DNA of 64,000 nucleotides, taken from positions 39,595 through 103,594 of the forward strand of contig NZ_PUAP01000050.1 of NCBI RefSeq assembly GCF_002947535.1, read 5' to 3'. Origin of the DNA: Enterococcus mundtii (GTDB taxonomy: Bacteria; Bacillota; Bacilli; Lactobacillales; Enterococcaceae). Positions 30,498 through 37,930 of the stretch are shown here, one piece after another; positions within the stretch are counted from its first letter, which is position 1, and the number at the start of each line of letters is the position of its first letter. Under the pieces are notes generated by a model. That model ran no database searches and was not told where the DNA came from. It saw nothing but the letters and a program-made list of their open reading frames with translations. Position numbers and translations under genes: made by a program.

Positions 30498-30524
30498 TTC
30501 TTAAGTGAAGGAGGTTAAATCTTC

Positions 30525-30914
30525 ATGGTAGCAAAAAAAGTGAATCGTAAACGCCGTGTGAAAAAGAATATAGAAGCTGGGATTGCACATATCCACTCTA
30601 CATTCAACAACACAATCATCATGATCACTGATACTCACGGAAATGCTTTAGCGTGGTCATCAGCTGGTTCATTAGGTTTCAAAGGAAGCAAAAAATCAAC
30701 TCCTTTTGCCGCTCAAATGGCAGCAGAAACAGCTACAAAAGCAGCAATGGAACACGGATTAAAAACTGTTGAAGTAACAGTTAAGGGACCTGGTTCTGGA
30801 CGTGAAGCAGCAATTCGTTCATTACAAGCAACAGGTTTAGAAGTGACTGCAATTCGTGACGTGACTCCAGTTCCTCATAATGGTGCCCGCCCTCCAAAAC
30901 GCCGTCGTGTTTAA
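30525..30914 (+). CDS. rpsK: 30S ribosomal protein S11
   Basis: S11 lies on the 30S platform near the mRNA exit. The 129-residue protein has the core [20 protein letters not shown] and the C-terminal [24 protein letters not shown] precedes the ATG, 27 nt after rpsM. Confidence 0.98.
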   Translation: MVAKKVNRKRRVKKNIEAGIAHIHSTFNNTIIMITDTHGNALAWSSAGSLGFKGSKKSTPFAAQMAAETATKAAMEHGLKTVEVTVKGPGSGREAAIRSLQATGLEVTAIRDVTPVPHNGARPPKRRRV

Positions 30915-30993
30915 TGAGTGCCTCTCATTTTGAGTTCTATTAGTAACGTCATTGAACAAGACACTTTTCGTTTTGAAAGGGGTAAAGATAAGA

Positions 30994-31932
30994 ATGATTG
31001 AGTTCGAAAAACCAAGAATCGCAAAAATTGATGAAGAAAAAGATTATGGCAAGTTCATCGTTGAACCTCTTGAAAGAGGGTATGGGACTACTTTAGGGAA
31101 TTCCCTACGTCGTATTTTATTATCTTCTTTGCCAGGTGCTGCCATCACTAATATTCAAATCGATGGTGTACTGCATGAATTCTCTACCATCAAAGGTGTT
31201 AGAGAAGACGTCACTCAAATCATCTTGAACATTAAAGGTTTAGCACTGAAAATGTATGGTCAAGAAGAAAAAACCCTTGAGATCGATATTACCGGACCTG
31301 CTACAGTAACTGCTGGCGATATTATCGTTGATAGTGAGGTAGAAATTCTTAACAAAGATATGTACATCTGCAGTGTATCTGAAGGTGCTACGTTCCATGC
31401 TCGCCTAACGGTGAAACCAGGACGTGGTTATGTTCAAGCAGATGAAAACAAAAAAGAAGATATGCCAATTGGTGTTCTTCCAGTCGATTCAATCTACACG
31501 CCTGTGCGTCGTGTCAACTACCAAGTAGAAAACACACGTGTTGGACATCGTGAAGACTTTGATAAATTGACAATGGAGATCTGGACAGATGGTTCAATCG
31601 AACCATTGGAAGCAATGAGTTTATCTGCAAAAATCATGACTGAACATTTAGACATCTTTGTCAACCTAACTGATGAAGCGAAAAACGCTGAAATCATGGT
31701 CGAAAAAGAAGAAACACAAAAAGAAAAAATGTTAGAAATGACAATTGAAGAATTAGACTTATCTGTTCGTTCTTATAATTGCTTAAAACGTGCAGGAATC
31801 AATACTGTACAAGAACTTACGAATAAATCTGAGCCAGAAATGATCAAAGTCCGTAACTTAGGACGTAAATCATTGGAAGAAGTTAAAGCAAAATTGCATG
31901 ACTTAGGTTTAGGTTTACGTAAAGAAGATTAA
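30994..31932 (+). CDS. rpoA: DNA-directed RNA polymerase subunit alpha
   Basis: Alpha dimerises to start RNA polymerase assembly. The 312-residue protein has the N-terminal assembly domain ([20 protein letters not shown]) and the C-terminal domain with the DNA-contacting helix-hairpin-helix ([34 protein letters not shown]). The start is the ATG at 30994 (MIEFEKPRI) behind GAAAGGGG; the earlier in-frame ATG at 30952 has no ribosome binding site. Confidence 0.98.
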   Translation: MIEFEKPRIAKIDEEKDYGKFIVEPLERGYGTTLGNSLRRILLSSLPGAAITNIQIDGVLHEFSTIKGVREDVTQIILNIKGLALKMYGQEEKTLEIDITGPATVTAGDIIVDSEVEILNKDMYICSVSEGATFHARLTVKPGRGYVQADENKKEDMPIGVLPVDSIYTPVRRVNYQVENTRVGHREDFDKLTMEIWTDGSIEPLEAMSLSAKIMTEHLDIFVNLTDEAKNAEIMVEKEETQKEKMLEMTIEELDLSVRSYNCLKRAGINTVQELTNKSEPEMIKVRNLGRKSLEEVKAKLHDLGLGLRKED

Positions 31933-31958
31933 ACCTTTTACGAAGGAGGGAAACCAAC

Positions 31959-32339
31959 GTGAGTTATCGTAAACTAGGACGCACATCTAGCCAACGTAAA
32001 GCGATGTTGCGTGATTTAACAACTGACTTATTAATTAATGAACGTATTGTGACTACAGAAGCTCGTGCGAAAGAAGTTCGCTCAACTGCTGAAAAAATGA
32101 TCACTTTAGGCAAACGCGGAGACTTACATGCACGTCGTCAAGCTGCGGCTTTCGTACGTAATGAAGTTGCTAGCGTGCGTGAAGAAAATGAGGAAATCGT
32201 TATCGAATCAGCTTTACAAAAGTTGTTCAACGATATTGCACCTCGTTATGCTGAACGTCAAGGTGGCTACACTCGTATCTTGAAGACAGAACCAAGACGC
32301 GGAGACGGTGCACCAATGGTTGTCTTAGAACTTGTCTAA
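31959..32339 (+). CDS. rplQ: 50S ribosomal protein L17
   Basis: L17 is the last gene of the alpha operon. The 126-residue protein [20 protein letters not shown] starts at GTG behind GAAGGAGGG and ends [24 protein letters not shown] complex terminator region follows. Confidence 0.98.
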   Translation: MSYRKLGRTSSQRKAMLRDLTTDLLINERIVTTEARAKEVRSTAEKMITLGKRGDLHARRQAAAFVRNEVASVREENEEIVIESALQKLFNDIAPRYAERQGGYTRILKTEPRRGDGAPMVVLELV

Positions 32340-32356
32340 AATCACACTAATAACAT

Positions 32357-32479
32357 CACTTTATGGATGATTCTTTTAGAGTGTTATGATGTTGGAAGTT
32401 ACTTATTCCGAGTCTAGCTCAGCGCTGCTCCCCAAGCGATCCGTTTGGGGAGTATGCACTCATCATAAAGTGTTTTTTT
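32357..32479 (+). terminator. Superoperon terminator, long branched stem
   Basis: The outer stem pairs 32357-32370 with 32460-32472 (one bulge) and ends in seven T (32473-32479). Inside it an independent 8-bp GC-rich hairpin, CTCCCCAA with TTGGGGAG around 32430-32455, is found. Confidence 0.7.
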
Positions 32480-32524
32480 GTACCTTCAATTAACTGTCAA
32501 GACAGTCTTGAAGGTATAAAAAAA
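32473..32524. other. 52-nt palindrome sharing the terminator T-run
   Basis: Seven T plus G-TACCTTCAA (32473-32489) pairs with TTGAAGGTA-T plus seven A (32508-32524). An inner ACTGTC/GACAGT helix extends the structure. The T-run of the preceding terminator is thus one arm of a second, alternative stem. Confidence 0.6.
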
Positions 32525-32607
32525 CATTTTAAAAATCAGAAATGATTGAAAACTCAGCAGTTTTTTGATAGGGTTAATAGGAACTTTAGGATGAAGAGGG
32601 AGTACTT

Positions 32608-33447
32608 ATGGAGCCGATTATTGAATTAGGAAAGATTAATTACAAATACCAACCAGAAGATTTACGACCAGCATTGAAAGATGTTTCTTTCACGATCAAT
32701 AAAGGAGAATGGATCGCGATTATCGGGCACAATGGTTCCGGTAAATCAACACTTGCAAAAACGATCAATGGCTTACTCCTTCCCGAATCTGGAACGGTCA
32801 AAGTTGGTAATCAAACACTAAATGAAGAGAATATCTGGGCAATTCGCCAAAAAGTCGGCATGGTCTTTCAAAATCCTGACAATCAATTTGTTGGATCAAC
32901 AGTAGAAGACGATGTTGCTTTTGGTTTAGAGAATCAAGGTATCCCTCGAGAAGAAATGATCATTCGAGTGAAAGATGCTCTTGAAAAAGTCCGGATGTCC
33001 GATTTTGCGACAAGAGAACCAGTTCGTCTCTCCGGTGGACAGAAGCAACGTGTGGCGATTGCCGGTGTTGTTGCCCTCCGACCAGAAATCATCATCTTAG
33101 ATGAGGCGACAAGCATGTTAGATCCTGAAGGTCGTGAAGAAGTCATCTCAACGATCAAAGAAATCAAAGAGGAAAGTCAACTGACCGTTATTTCAATCAC
33201 GCATGATATCGATGAAGCAGCCAATGCCAATCGTATTTTTGTGATGAAAGAAGGCGAATTAGTGAATGAAGGAACACCGAAAGAGATATTCTCTGCCGGT
33301 CCCGAACTAATCAATCTAGGCTTAGATTTGCCTTTTCCCGAAAAACTAAAAAGTGCCTTGAAAGAACGTGGCATTGAAGTGCCTAAAGAATACATGACAG
33401 AAGAAAGGATGGTGGATTGGTTATGGACATCCGTTTTGAAAAAGTAA
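32608..33447 (+). CDS. ecfA1: ECF transporter ATPase A1
   Basis: One of the two ATPases of the shared energy-coupling-factor module that powers several vitamin/metal S-components. The 279-residue protein has Walker [10 protein letters not shown], the Q-loop [18 protein letters not shown] characteristic of ECF ATPases, signature [13 protein letters not shown], Walker [13 protein letters not shown] and the H-loop SITHD. GAAGAGGGAG precedes the ATG. The 3' end overlaps ecfA2 by 25 nt. Confidence 0.97.
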   Translation: MEPIIELGKINYKYQPEDLRPALKDVSFTINKGEWIAIIGHNGSGKSTLAKTINGLLLPESGTVKVGNQTLNEENIWAIRQKVGMVFQNPDNQFVGSTVEDDVAFGLENQGIPREEMIIRVKDALEKVRMSDFATREPVRLSGGQKQRVAIAGVVALRPEIIILDEATSMLDPEGREEVISTIKEIKEESQLTVISITHDIDEAANANRIFVMKEGELVNEGTPKEIFSAGPELINLGLDLPFPEKLKSALKERGIEVPKEYMTEERMVDWLWTSVLKK

Positions 33448-34292
33448 ACTTTACGTACCAACCGAATACACCATTCGAGCAACGAGCTTTATTTGATATT
33501 GACCTGTTGATCAAAGAAAACAGCTATACTGCCTTAGTTGGTCATACAGGAAGCGGGAAATCCACCTTGCTCCAGCATTTGAATGCGTTGATCAAACCGA
33601 CCGAAGGAATCGTCCAAATCGGTGATCGTCAGATCAAACCAGATACAGATAATAAAAATTTGAAGCCGATTCGAAAAAAAGTCGGTATTGTTTTTCAATT
33701 TCCAGAGGCACAGTTGTTTGAAGAAACGGTCGCAAGAGATATTGCGTTTGGCCCAAAAAACTTTGGTGTGAGTGAGGAAGAGGCGACTCTACTAGCAAAA
33801 GAGACCTTAGAACAAGTCGGCTTGGATGAGACGTATTTAGAACGCTCGCCTTTTGAGCTGTCAGGAGGTCAAATGCGACGAGTAGCGATTGCCGGTGTCC
33901 TGGCTATGAAACCCGAAGTTCTCGTCTTAGATGAGCCGACAGCAGGGTTAGATCCACAAGGAAGAAAAGAAATGATGGATATGTTCTGGCGTTTGCATAA
34001 AGAACAGCAAATCACGATTGTTTTAGTGACGCATTTGATGGATGATGTCGCGAACTATGCTGATTTTGTTTATGTACTGGAAAAAGGTCGCATTGTTAAG
34101 TGCGGCGAACCAAAAGAAGTCTTCCAACACCTTGCATGGCTAAAAGAACGACAATTAGGCGTACCAACAGCCACTGAGTTTGCAGAGGAACTACGAGTAA
34201 AAGGCATCCATTTTGATGAATTGCCGATCACTGCAGACGCGCTAGCGGACCAATTGGTCAAACTGGTGGGAGGTACTGCTCATGATGAATAA
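33423..34292 (+). CDS. ecfA2: ECF transporter ATPase A2
   Basis: Second ATPase of the ECF module, 289 residues. Walker [11 protein letters not shown]-loop [24 protein letters not shown], signature [13 protein letters not shown] and Walker [13 protein letters not shown] are present. The start is the ATG at 33423 within the end of ecfA1, with GGATGGTGG as ribosome binding site; a TTG at 33417 is the alternative. It overlaps ecfT by 11 nt. Confidence 0.97.
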   Translation: MDIRFEKVNFTYQPNTPFEQRALFDIDLLIKENSYTALVGHTGSGKSTLLQHLNALIKPTEGIVQIGDRQIKPDTDNKNLKPIRKKVGIVFQFPEAQLFEETVARDIAFGPKNFGVSEEEATLLAKETLEQVGLDETYLERSPFELSGGQMRRVAIAGVLAMKPEVLVLDEPTAGLDPQGRKEMMDMFWRLHKEQQITIVLVTHLMDDVANYADFVYVLEKGRIVKCGEPKEVFQHLAWLKERQLGVPTATEFAEELRVKGIHFDELPITADALADQLVKLVGGTAHDE

Positions 34293-35079
34293 ATTGATTT
34301 TTGGTCGTTATATGCCTGGAGACTCATTTATCCACCGGTTAGATCCACGTGCAAAGTTATTGGCGAGTTTCTATTTTATTGGCATTATTTTCTTAGCCAA
34401 TAACTGGCAGACCTATGCTTTATTAGCGGCGTTTACTTTATTTGCGGTCTTCTTGTCAAAAGTAGATATCAAATTCTTTATTCGAGGCATCCGCCCATTG
34501 ATCTGGTTGATCCTATTCACTGTGGGCTTACAAGTACTGTTTACAAGTGGTGGAGAAACGTATTGGAGTTGGGGGATTTTCAATATCACTCAATTTGGTG
34601 TCATGAACGGATTATTTATTTTTTGTCGTTTTGTTTTGATCATCTTTATGTCCACCTTATTGACACTGACAACACCACCTTTAGAATTATCCGATGCAAT
34701 CGAATATTTGTTGCGACCATTGAAAGTGGTTCGCTTTCCAGTCCATGAAGTATCGTTGATGCTTTCGATTGCCTTACGTTTTGTGCCGACATTGATGGAC
34801 GAAACCGAAAAAATCATGAATGCACAGCGCGCGCGTGGTGTTGACTTTGGCGAAGGAAGTCTCGTGCAAAAAATGAAAGCGGTGATTCCTTTACTGATTC
34901 CATTATTTGTCAGCAGTTTCAATCGTGCGGAAGACCTAGCTACAGCAATGGAAGCAAGAGGCTACCAAGGCGGGGAAGGCCGGACAAAATACCGCGTCCT
35001 CCACTGGCATTTACAAGACACCATTGTTATGGTCGCTTTTGCGCTCATGACGATCGTGCTAGTGTTTATCCGTAGCTAA
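34282..35079 (+). CDS. ecfT: ECF transporter transmembrane protein T
   Basis: The integral membrane coupling subunit that transmits ATPase motion to interchangeable S-components. The 265-residue protein has about five hydrophobic segments. The cytoplasmic coupling helices carry the family A-R-G type motifs: [15 protein letters not shown] and [16 protein letters not shown]. The ATG at 34282 follows GGGAGGT; a second ATG is adjacent. No S-component is encoded next to it, as expected for a group II shared module. Confidence 0.96.
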   Translation: MMNKLIFGRYMPGDSFIHRLDPRAKLLASFYFIGIIFLANNWQTYALLAAFTLFAVFLSKVDIKFFIRGIRPLIWLILFTVGLQVLFTSGGETYWSWGIFNITQFGVMNGLFIFCRFVLIIFMSTLLTLTTPPLELSDAIEYLLRPLKVVRFPVHEVSLMLSIALRFVPTLMDETEKIMNAQRARGVDFGEGSLVQKMKAVIPLLIPLFVSSFNRAEDLATAMEARGYQGGEGRTKYRVLHWHLQDTIVMVAFALMTIVLVFIRS

Positions 35080-35114
35080 ATTTATCAAAGATGAATGAGA
35101 ACAGGGGAAGAAGA

Positions 35115-35861
35115 ATGGTACGCTATAAAGCAATCATTGCCTATGATGGTACCCAGTTCAATGGTTTTCAGAAACAACCCAATGGACGAACGGTCCAAGA
35201 AGAACTGGAAAAAACCTTAAAGAAGATGGCAAATGGAAAAGAAATCACGATTTTCGGATCTGGACGGACAGATGCGGGGGTTCATGCAATCGGGCAAGTC
35301 ATCCACTTTGATTATCCAGAAGAGCGACCTTTGGAACGTATGCGTTTTGGGTTAGATACGCAGTCGCCAGAAGATATTGCAGTAAAAAGTGTGGAGATCG
35401 TGCCAGAAACTTTTCACGCACGCTATCTAGTGAAAGAAAAAACCTATCAATTCAAAGTAGACATTGGAAAACCACGTAGTCCTTTCCGTAGACATTATGC
35501 GAGCTATTTTCCTTATCCAATAGATGTAGCAAAGATTGAACGAGCATTGCCTGATTTACTTGGTACGCATGACTTCACTTCATTTTGCGCTTCTGGAAGT
35601 TCCATTGAAGATAAAGTACGGACTATCTATGAAGCCAGTTTACAGGTCAATGAAGCAGGCGATGAGTTGACGTTTACGTTTCGTGGTGATGGCTTCCTTT
35701 ATAAAATGATCCGCATTTTAGTTGGTACGTTGTTAAAAATAGGCAACGATCGTTTGCCAGAAGATTGTCTTCCAGAAATCATTGCAAAAAAAGACCGCAA
35801 TGCTGCGGGTCCGACTGCTCATCCGGAAGGGTTGTACCTATACGAAGTAAAATATGAATAG
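35115..35861 (+). CDS. truA: tRNA pseudouridine(38-40) synthase
   Basis: TruA modifies U38-U40 in the anticodon arm. The 248-residue protein starts MVRYKAIIAYDGTQFNGFQ at the ATG at 35115 behind AGGGGAAG; the ATG at 35091 lacks a ribosome binding site. The catalytic Asp is in GSGRTDAGVHA, and RTIYEASL, FRGDGFLYKMIRILVGTLL follow. ecfA1-ecfA2-ecfT-truA is a common Firmicutes order directly after rplQ. Confidence 0.97.
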   Translation: MVRYKAIIAYDGTQFNGFQKQPNGRTVQEELEKTLKKMANGKEITIFGSGRTDAGVHAIGQVIHFDYPEERPLERMRFGLDTQSPEDIAVKSVEIVPETFHARYLVKEKTYQFKVDIGKPRSPFRRHYASYFPYPIDVAKIERALPDLLGTHDFTSFCASGSSIEDKVRTIYEASLQVNEAGDELTFTFRGDGFLYKMIRILVGTLLKIGNDRLPEDCLPEIIAKKDRNAAGPTAHPEGLYLYEVKYE

Positions 35862-35911
35862 TGAAGTACCCCTTGTCAAGTAGAAATTCAAAAAACAAAA
35901 ATTATACTATG

Positions 35912-35941
35912 CAGGAATCGAATCAATCGATTCCTGTTTTT
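35912..35941 (+). terminator. truA terminator
   Basis: Perfect 10-bp stem (35912-35921 with 35927-35936), 5-nt loop, then five T. It ends the ecf-truA unit. Confidence 0.9.
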
Positions 35942-36107
35942 ATGTAGCTCGCTTCCTGAACTCGTCAAAAGCTTATTTAATGCTTCAGAGTAGCGATAAT
36001 TATTGTAGTACCGCATATAACTACAGACAGATTTCTTTAGGTAATCAAAACTTTGATAACTTTCTTGAGAGAATTTTTCTTCTTTAAATATACCCTATAG
36101 TCCAGAA

Positions 36108-36251
36108 ATGTTCGATCGGTTATTTAATTTTCCCAAAAAAATAAAGCAATTTAGATCTATGAATATACTGAAAAGTGAAATTTACTATGATCAACTAGCA
36201 AACAAAGAAGATGTTTTATTAACAAAAATAATTGAATTTCAAAAAGAGTAA
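36108..36251 (+). CDS. Short ORF, possibly a gene remnant (47 aa)
   Basis: An open frame MFDRLFNFPKKIKQFRSMN continuing to IIEFQKE lies in the 463-nt gap between truA and the Nudix gene. It has no good ribosome binding site. Composition looks protein-like (alternating charged and hydrophobic) and it could be the C-terminal end of a lost gene. No family recognised. The rest of the gap is AT-rich without other features except a TA repeat at about 36259-36272. Confidence 0.25.
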   Translation: MFDRLFNFPKKIKQFRSMNILKSEIYYDQLANKEDVLLTKIIEFQKE

Positions 36252-36324
36252 ATAGAGTAATATATATATATATTTATGAAGATTCAAAATGTGATACAGA
36301 AAATTATAGACGAGAAGGGTTAGT

Positions 36325-36798
36325 ATGAGAACATATTATAACATATTGTTGATTCCATACATTTTGGAAAGAAGCTCAAATTTGAAATGCTGTATATTTA
36401 AAAGAGAAGATATGTCTGTCTGGCAATTTATTGCAGGTGGAGGAGAAGATGAGGAAGCGCCTGATCAAGCTGCGATAAGAGAATTTATTGAAGAAAGTGG
36501 AATAGCATCAAATTTTTTGAAAGTTGACAAATTAGTTCAACTGGATTCAACAGCATCTGTTTTGGTAGATCATTTTCCTGAGCTTGTTAAGGATGCAATG
36601 AAGAGAGATATTTTTGTAATACCAATTTATACGTTTGCATACGATATAACTGAATATCAAGGAGCCCTACAACCATCCGATGAACATACTGAATTCACAT
36701 GGGTTACTTTTGAAGAAGCACAACAATTATTACATTTTGATTTAGATAAAACGGCCATTTGTGAGTTGCAAAAGAGATTAAGTAGGAGGAACAAGTAA
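36325..36798 (+). CDS. Nudix hydrolase
   Basis: A 157-residue Nudix protein that would hydrolyse a nucleoside-diphosphate-linked substrate. The Nudix box is complete: G38-x5-E44-x7-REFIEESGI (52-60). It starts behind GAGAAGGG. The C-terminal part (HTEFTWVTFEEAQQLLHFD) resembles NudB/dATP pyrophosphohydrolase-like members, but the substrate cannot be told. Codon use is AT-rich compared with truA, and the gene sits in an IS-scarred pocket, so recent acquisition is likely. Confidence 0.85.
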   Translation: MRTYYNILLIPYILERSSNLKCCIFKREDMSVWQFIAGGGEDEEAPDQAAIREFIEESGIASNFLKVDKLVQLDSTASVLVDHFPELVKDAMKRDIFVIPIYTFAYDITEYQGALQPSDEHTEFTWVTFEEAQQLLHFDLDKTAICELQKRLSRRNK

Positions 36799-36847
36799 TT
36801 TTCCTATATTGAAAGGCGATAATATAAGTTATTAAAAACTGAAAACT

Positions 36848-36901
36848 AAAGTTGTTGAATTGCCTAAAGGCCTATATGCCGAACAAATAATTCAAATTTA
36901 G
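36848..36901 (+). pseudogene. Possible gene fragment downstream of the Nudix gene
   Basis: A short open stretch reads KVVELPKGLYAEQIIQI before a stop. The pattern recalls an effector-binding-domain (GyrI-like) segment, but it is far too short to assign and has no start. Listed only as likely debris. Confidence 0.15.
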
Positions 36902-36919
36902 TTTGGTTGATCTAAGACT

Positions 36920-36949
36920 GGGACATTAGTCCGTTCTCAAAAATAAAAA
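36920..36949 (+). repeat. 30-bp inverted repeat, left copy
   Basis: Matches the reverse complement of 37886-37915 at 29 of 30 positions. Similarity continues less perfectly to about 36973, where an ISL3-type terminal sequence begins. Confidence 0.8.
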
Positions 36950-36973
36950 TGAGTCCCATTTTGATGTATTTTA

Positions 36974-37000
36974 GGCTCTTTGTCAATAAGGACTGATGAG
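36974..37000 (+). mobile_element. ISL3-type terminal inverted repeat (3' end of the element)
   Basis: GGCTCTTTGTCAATAAGGAC starts at 36974 and resembles the terminal repeats of ISL3-family elements, lying just downstream of the decayed transposase's 3' end. The matching repeat at the other end is not visible, so the element is truncated there. Confidence 0.5.
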
Positions 37001-37043
37001 TTCAATCAAGTGAAATCCAGAAGAAGAGACTCCTTTTTCTTCG

Positions 37044-37760
37044 TTATTTTACATGAATAACTTGATTCGTCAAAAAAATACGGATTCGCATGTTCTAAAA
37101 TGATTTAAAGCCATAATACACTCATTTGAGTGTATTGATGTGAGTGTTCTTTGCTTCGATTTTATCGTTAGAGTAAGGATAGATTAAGGAATGACGGACA
37201 CCTTCTTCATAGCTTAGAAAATTTTGTAGTTTTAGCCGAAATTCTTCATCTAGTGTTTCTGATAACTGATGCAAGAGAGTGAAAAACGACTCGTGGTCTT
37301 TGTCACGAAAGGCATCGGCTAGATCATATAAAGCGTGATAGGCGACTTTCAAGGCAGTAGAAGCGCCTAATAACCGATCAAGCGCCATGGATTCTGTCAG
37401 ATAAGGATACTTGGGTGCGCGAAAGCTACGCCAAGTTTTATATTCTGTATGGTTGATGTTCTTCCGATTTTTGGTGAGTATTCGCCAATGGCTTTTTATT
37501 TTTCTTGGCATCGTTTGATCATTCGAGGAAATCAGACGTTTCATTTCACGTACACGAAAATCTTAGAACGCTTGATTCATGTGTTTGACGACATGAAAGC
37601 GATCAATGACTAATTTGGCATAGGAAACACTTTTTTTATTAATTGGAAATACGCTGTATTCATATCAGTGACTAGATAGTTAACATCAGAGGATTCATAC
37701 ATGACTGAAAATAAGTGGTCAACCACGCTAAGTTTCGAGTGGGTACGACATCAACTAATT
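37044..37760 (-). pseudogene. Decayed ISL3-family transposase
   Basis: Minus-strand fragments in order: YLVTDMNTAYFQLIKKVFP, then a frameshift near 37623, then AKLVIDRFHVVKHMNQAF, a TAA stop at 37563-37565, then DFRVREMKRLISS through GVRHSLIYPYSNDKIEA, a TGA stop at 37122-37124, VYYGFKSF, a TAG stop at 37095-37097, and the tail NMRIRIFLTNQVIHVK. The order and motifs are those of an ISL3-type DDE transposase. At least one frameshift and three nonsense changes are present, and the N-terminal zinc-binding/HTH region is missing. It cannot be functional. Confidence 0.85.
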
Positions 37761-37843
37761 ACCCAGTTTATATGGTTATAGAGCCCGTTTAGTCATCTTA
37801 ATACTTAGCATTCCATTCTTTTCACATGTGCGCATACAAACAG

Positions 37844-37888
37844 AAACTAGTCCAATTTTGACAAATTATATCAAAATTGGACTAGTTT
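37844..37888. terminator. Strong bidirectional hairpin at the yfhO 3' end
   Basis: Perfect 18-bp stem (37844-37861 with 37871-37888) with a 9-nt loop. T-rich on the right for the plus strand; on the minus strand, 43 nt past the yfhO-like stop, it is followed by a moderately T-rich stretch. Confidence 0.75.
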
Positions 37889-37915
37889 TTATTTTTGAGA
37901 ACGGACTAATGCCCC
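37886..37915 (-). repeat. 30-bp inverted repeat, right copy
   Basis: Inverted partner of 36920-36949 (29 of 30). It partly overlaps the perfect 18-bp hairpin, suggesting the repeat and the hairpin form one dispersed element, of which the left copy keeps only part. Confidence 0.8.
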
Positions 37916-37930
37916 ACACTATTTGTCTGT

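Noticed and set aside
36259..36272. TA dinucleotide run as a variable repeat controlling the Nudix gene
   Set aside because: Only about seven units in generally AT-rich DNA; no promoter spacing argument supports phase variation.
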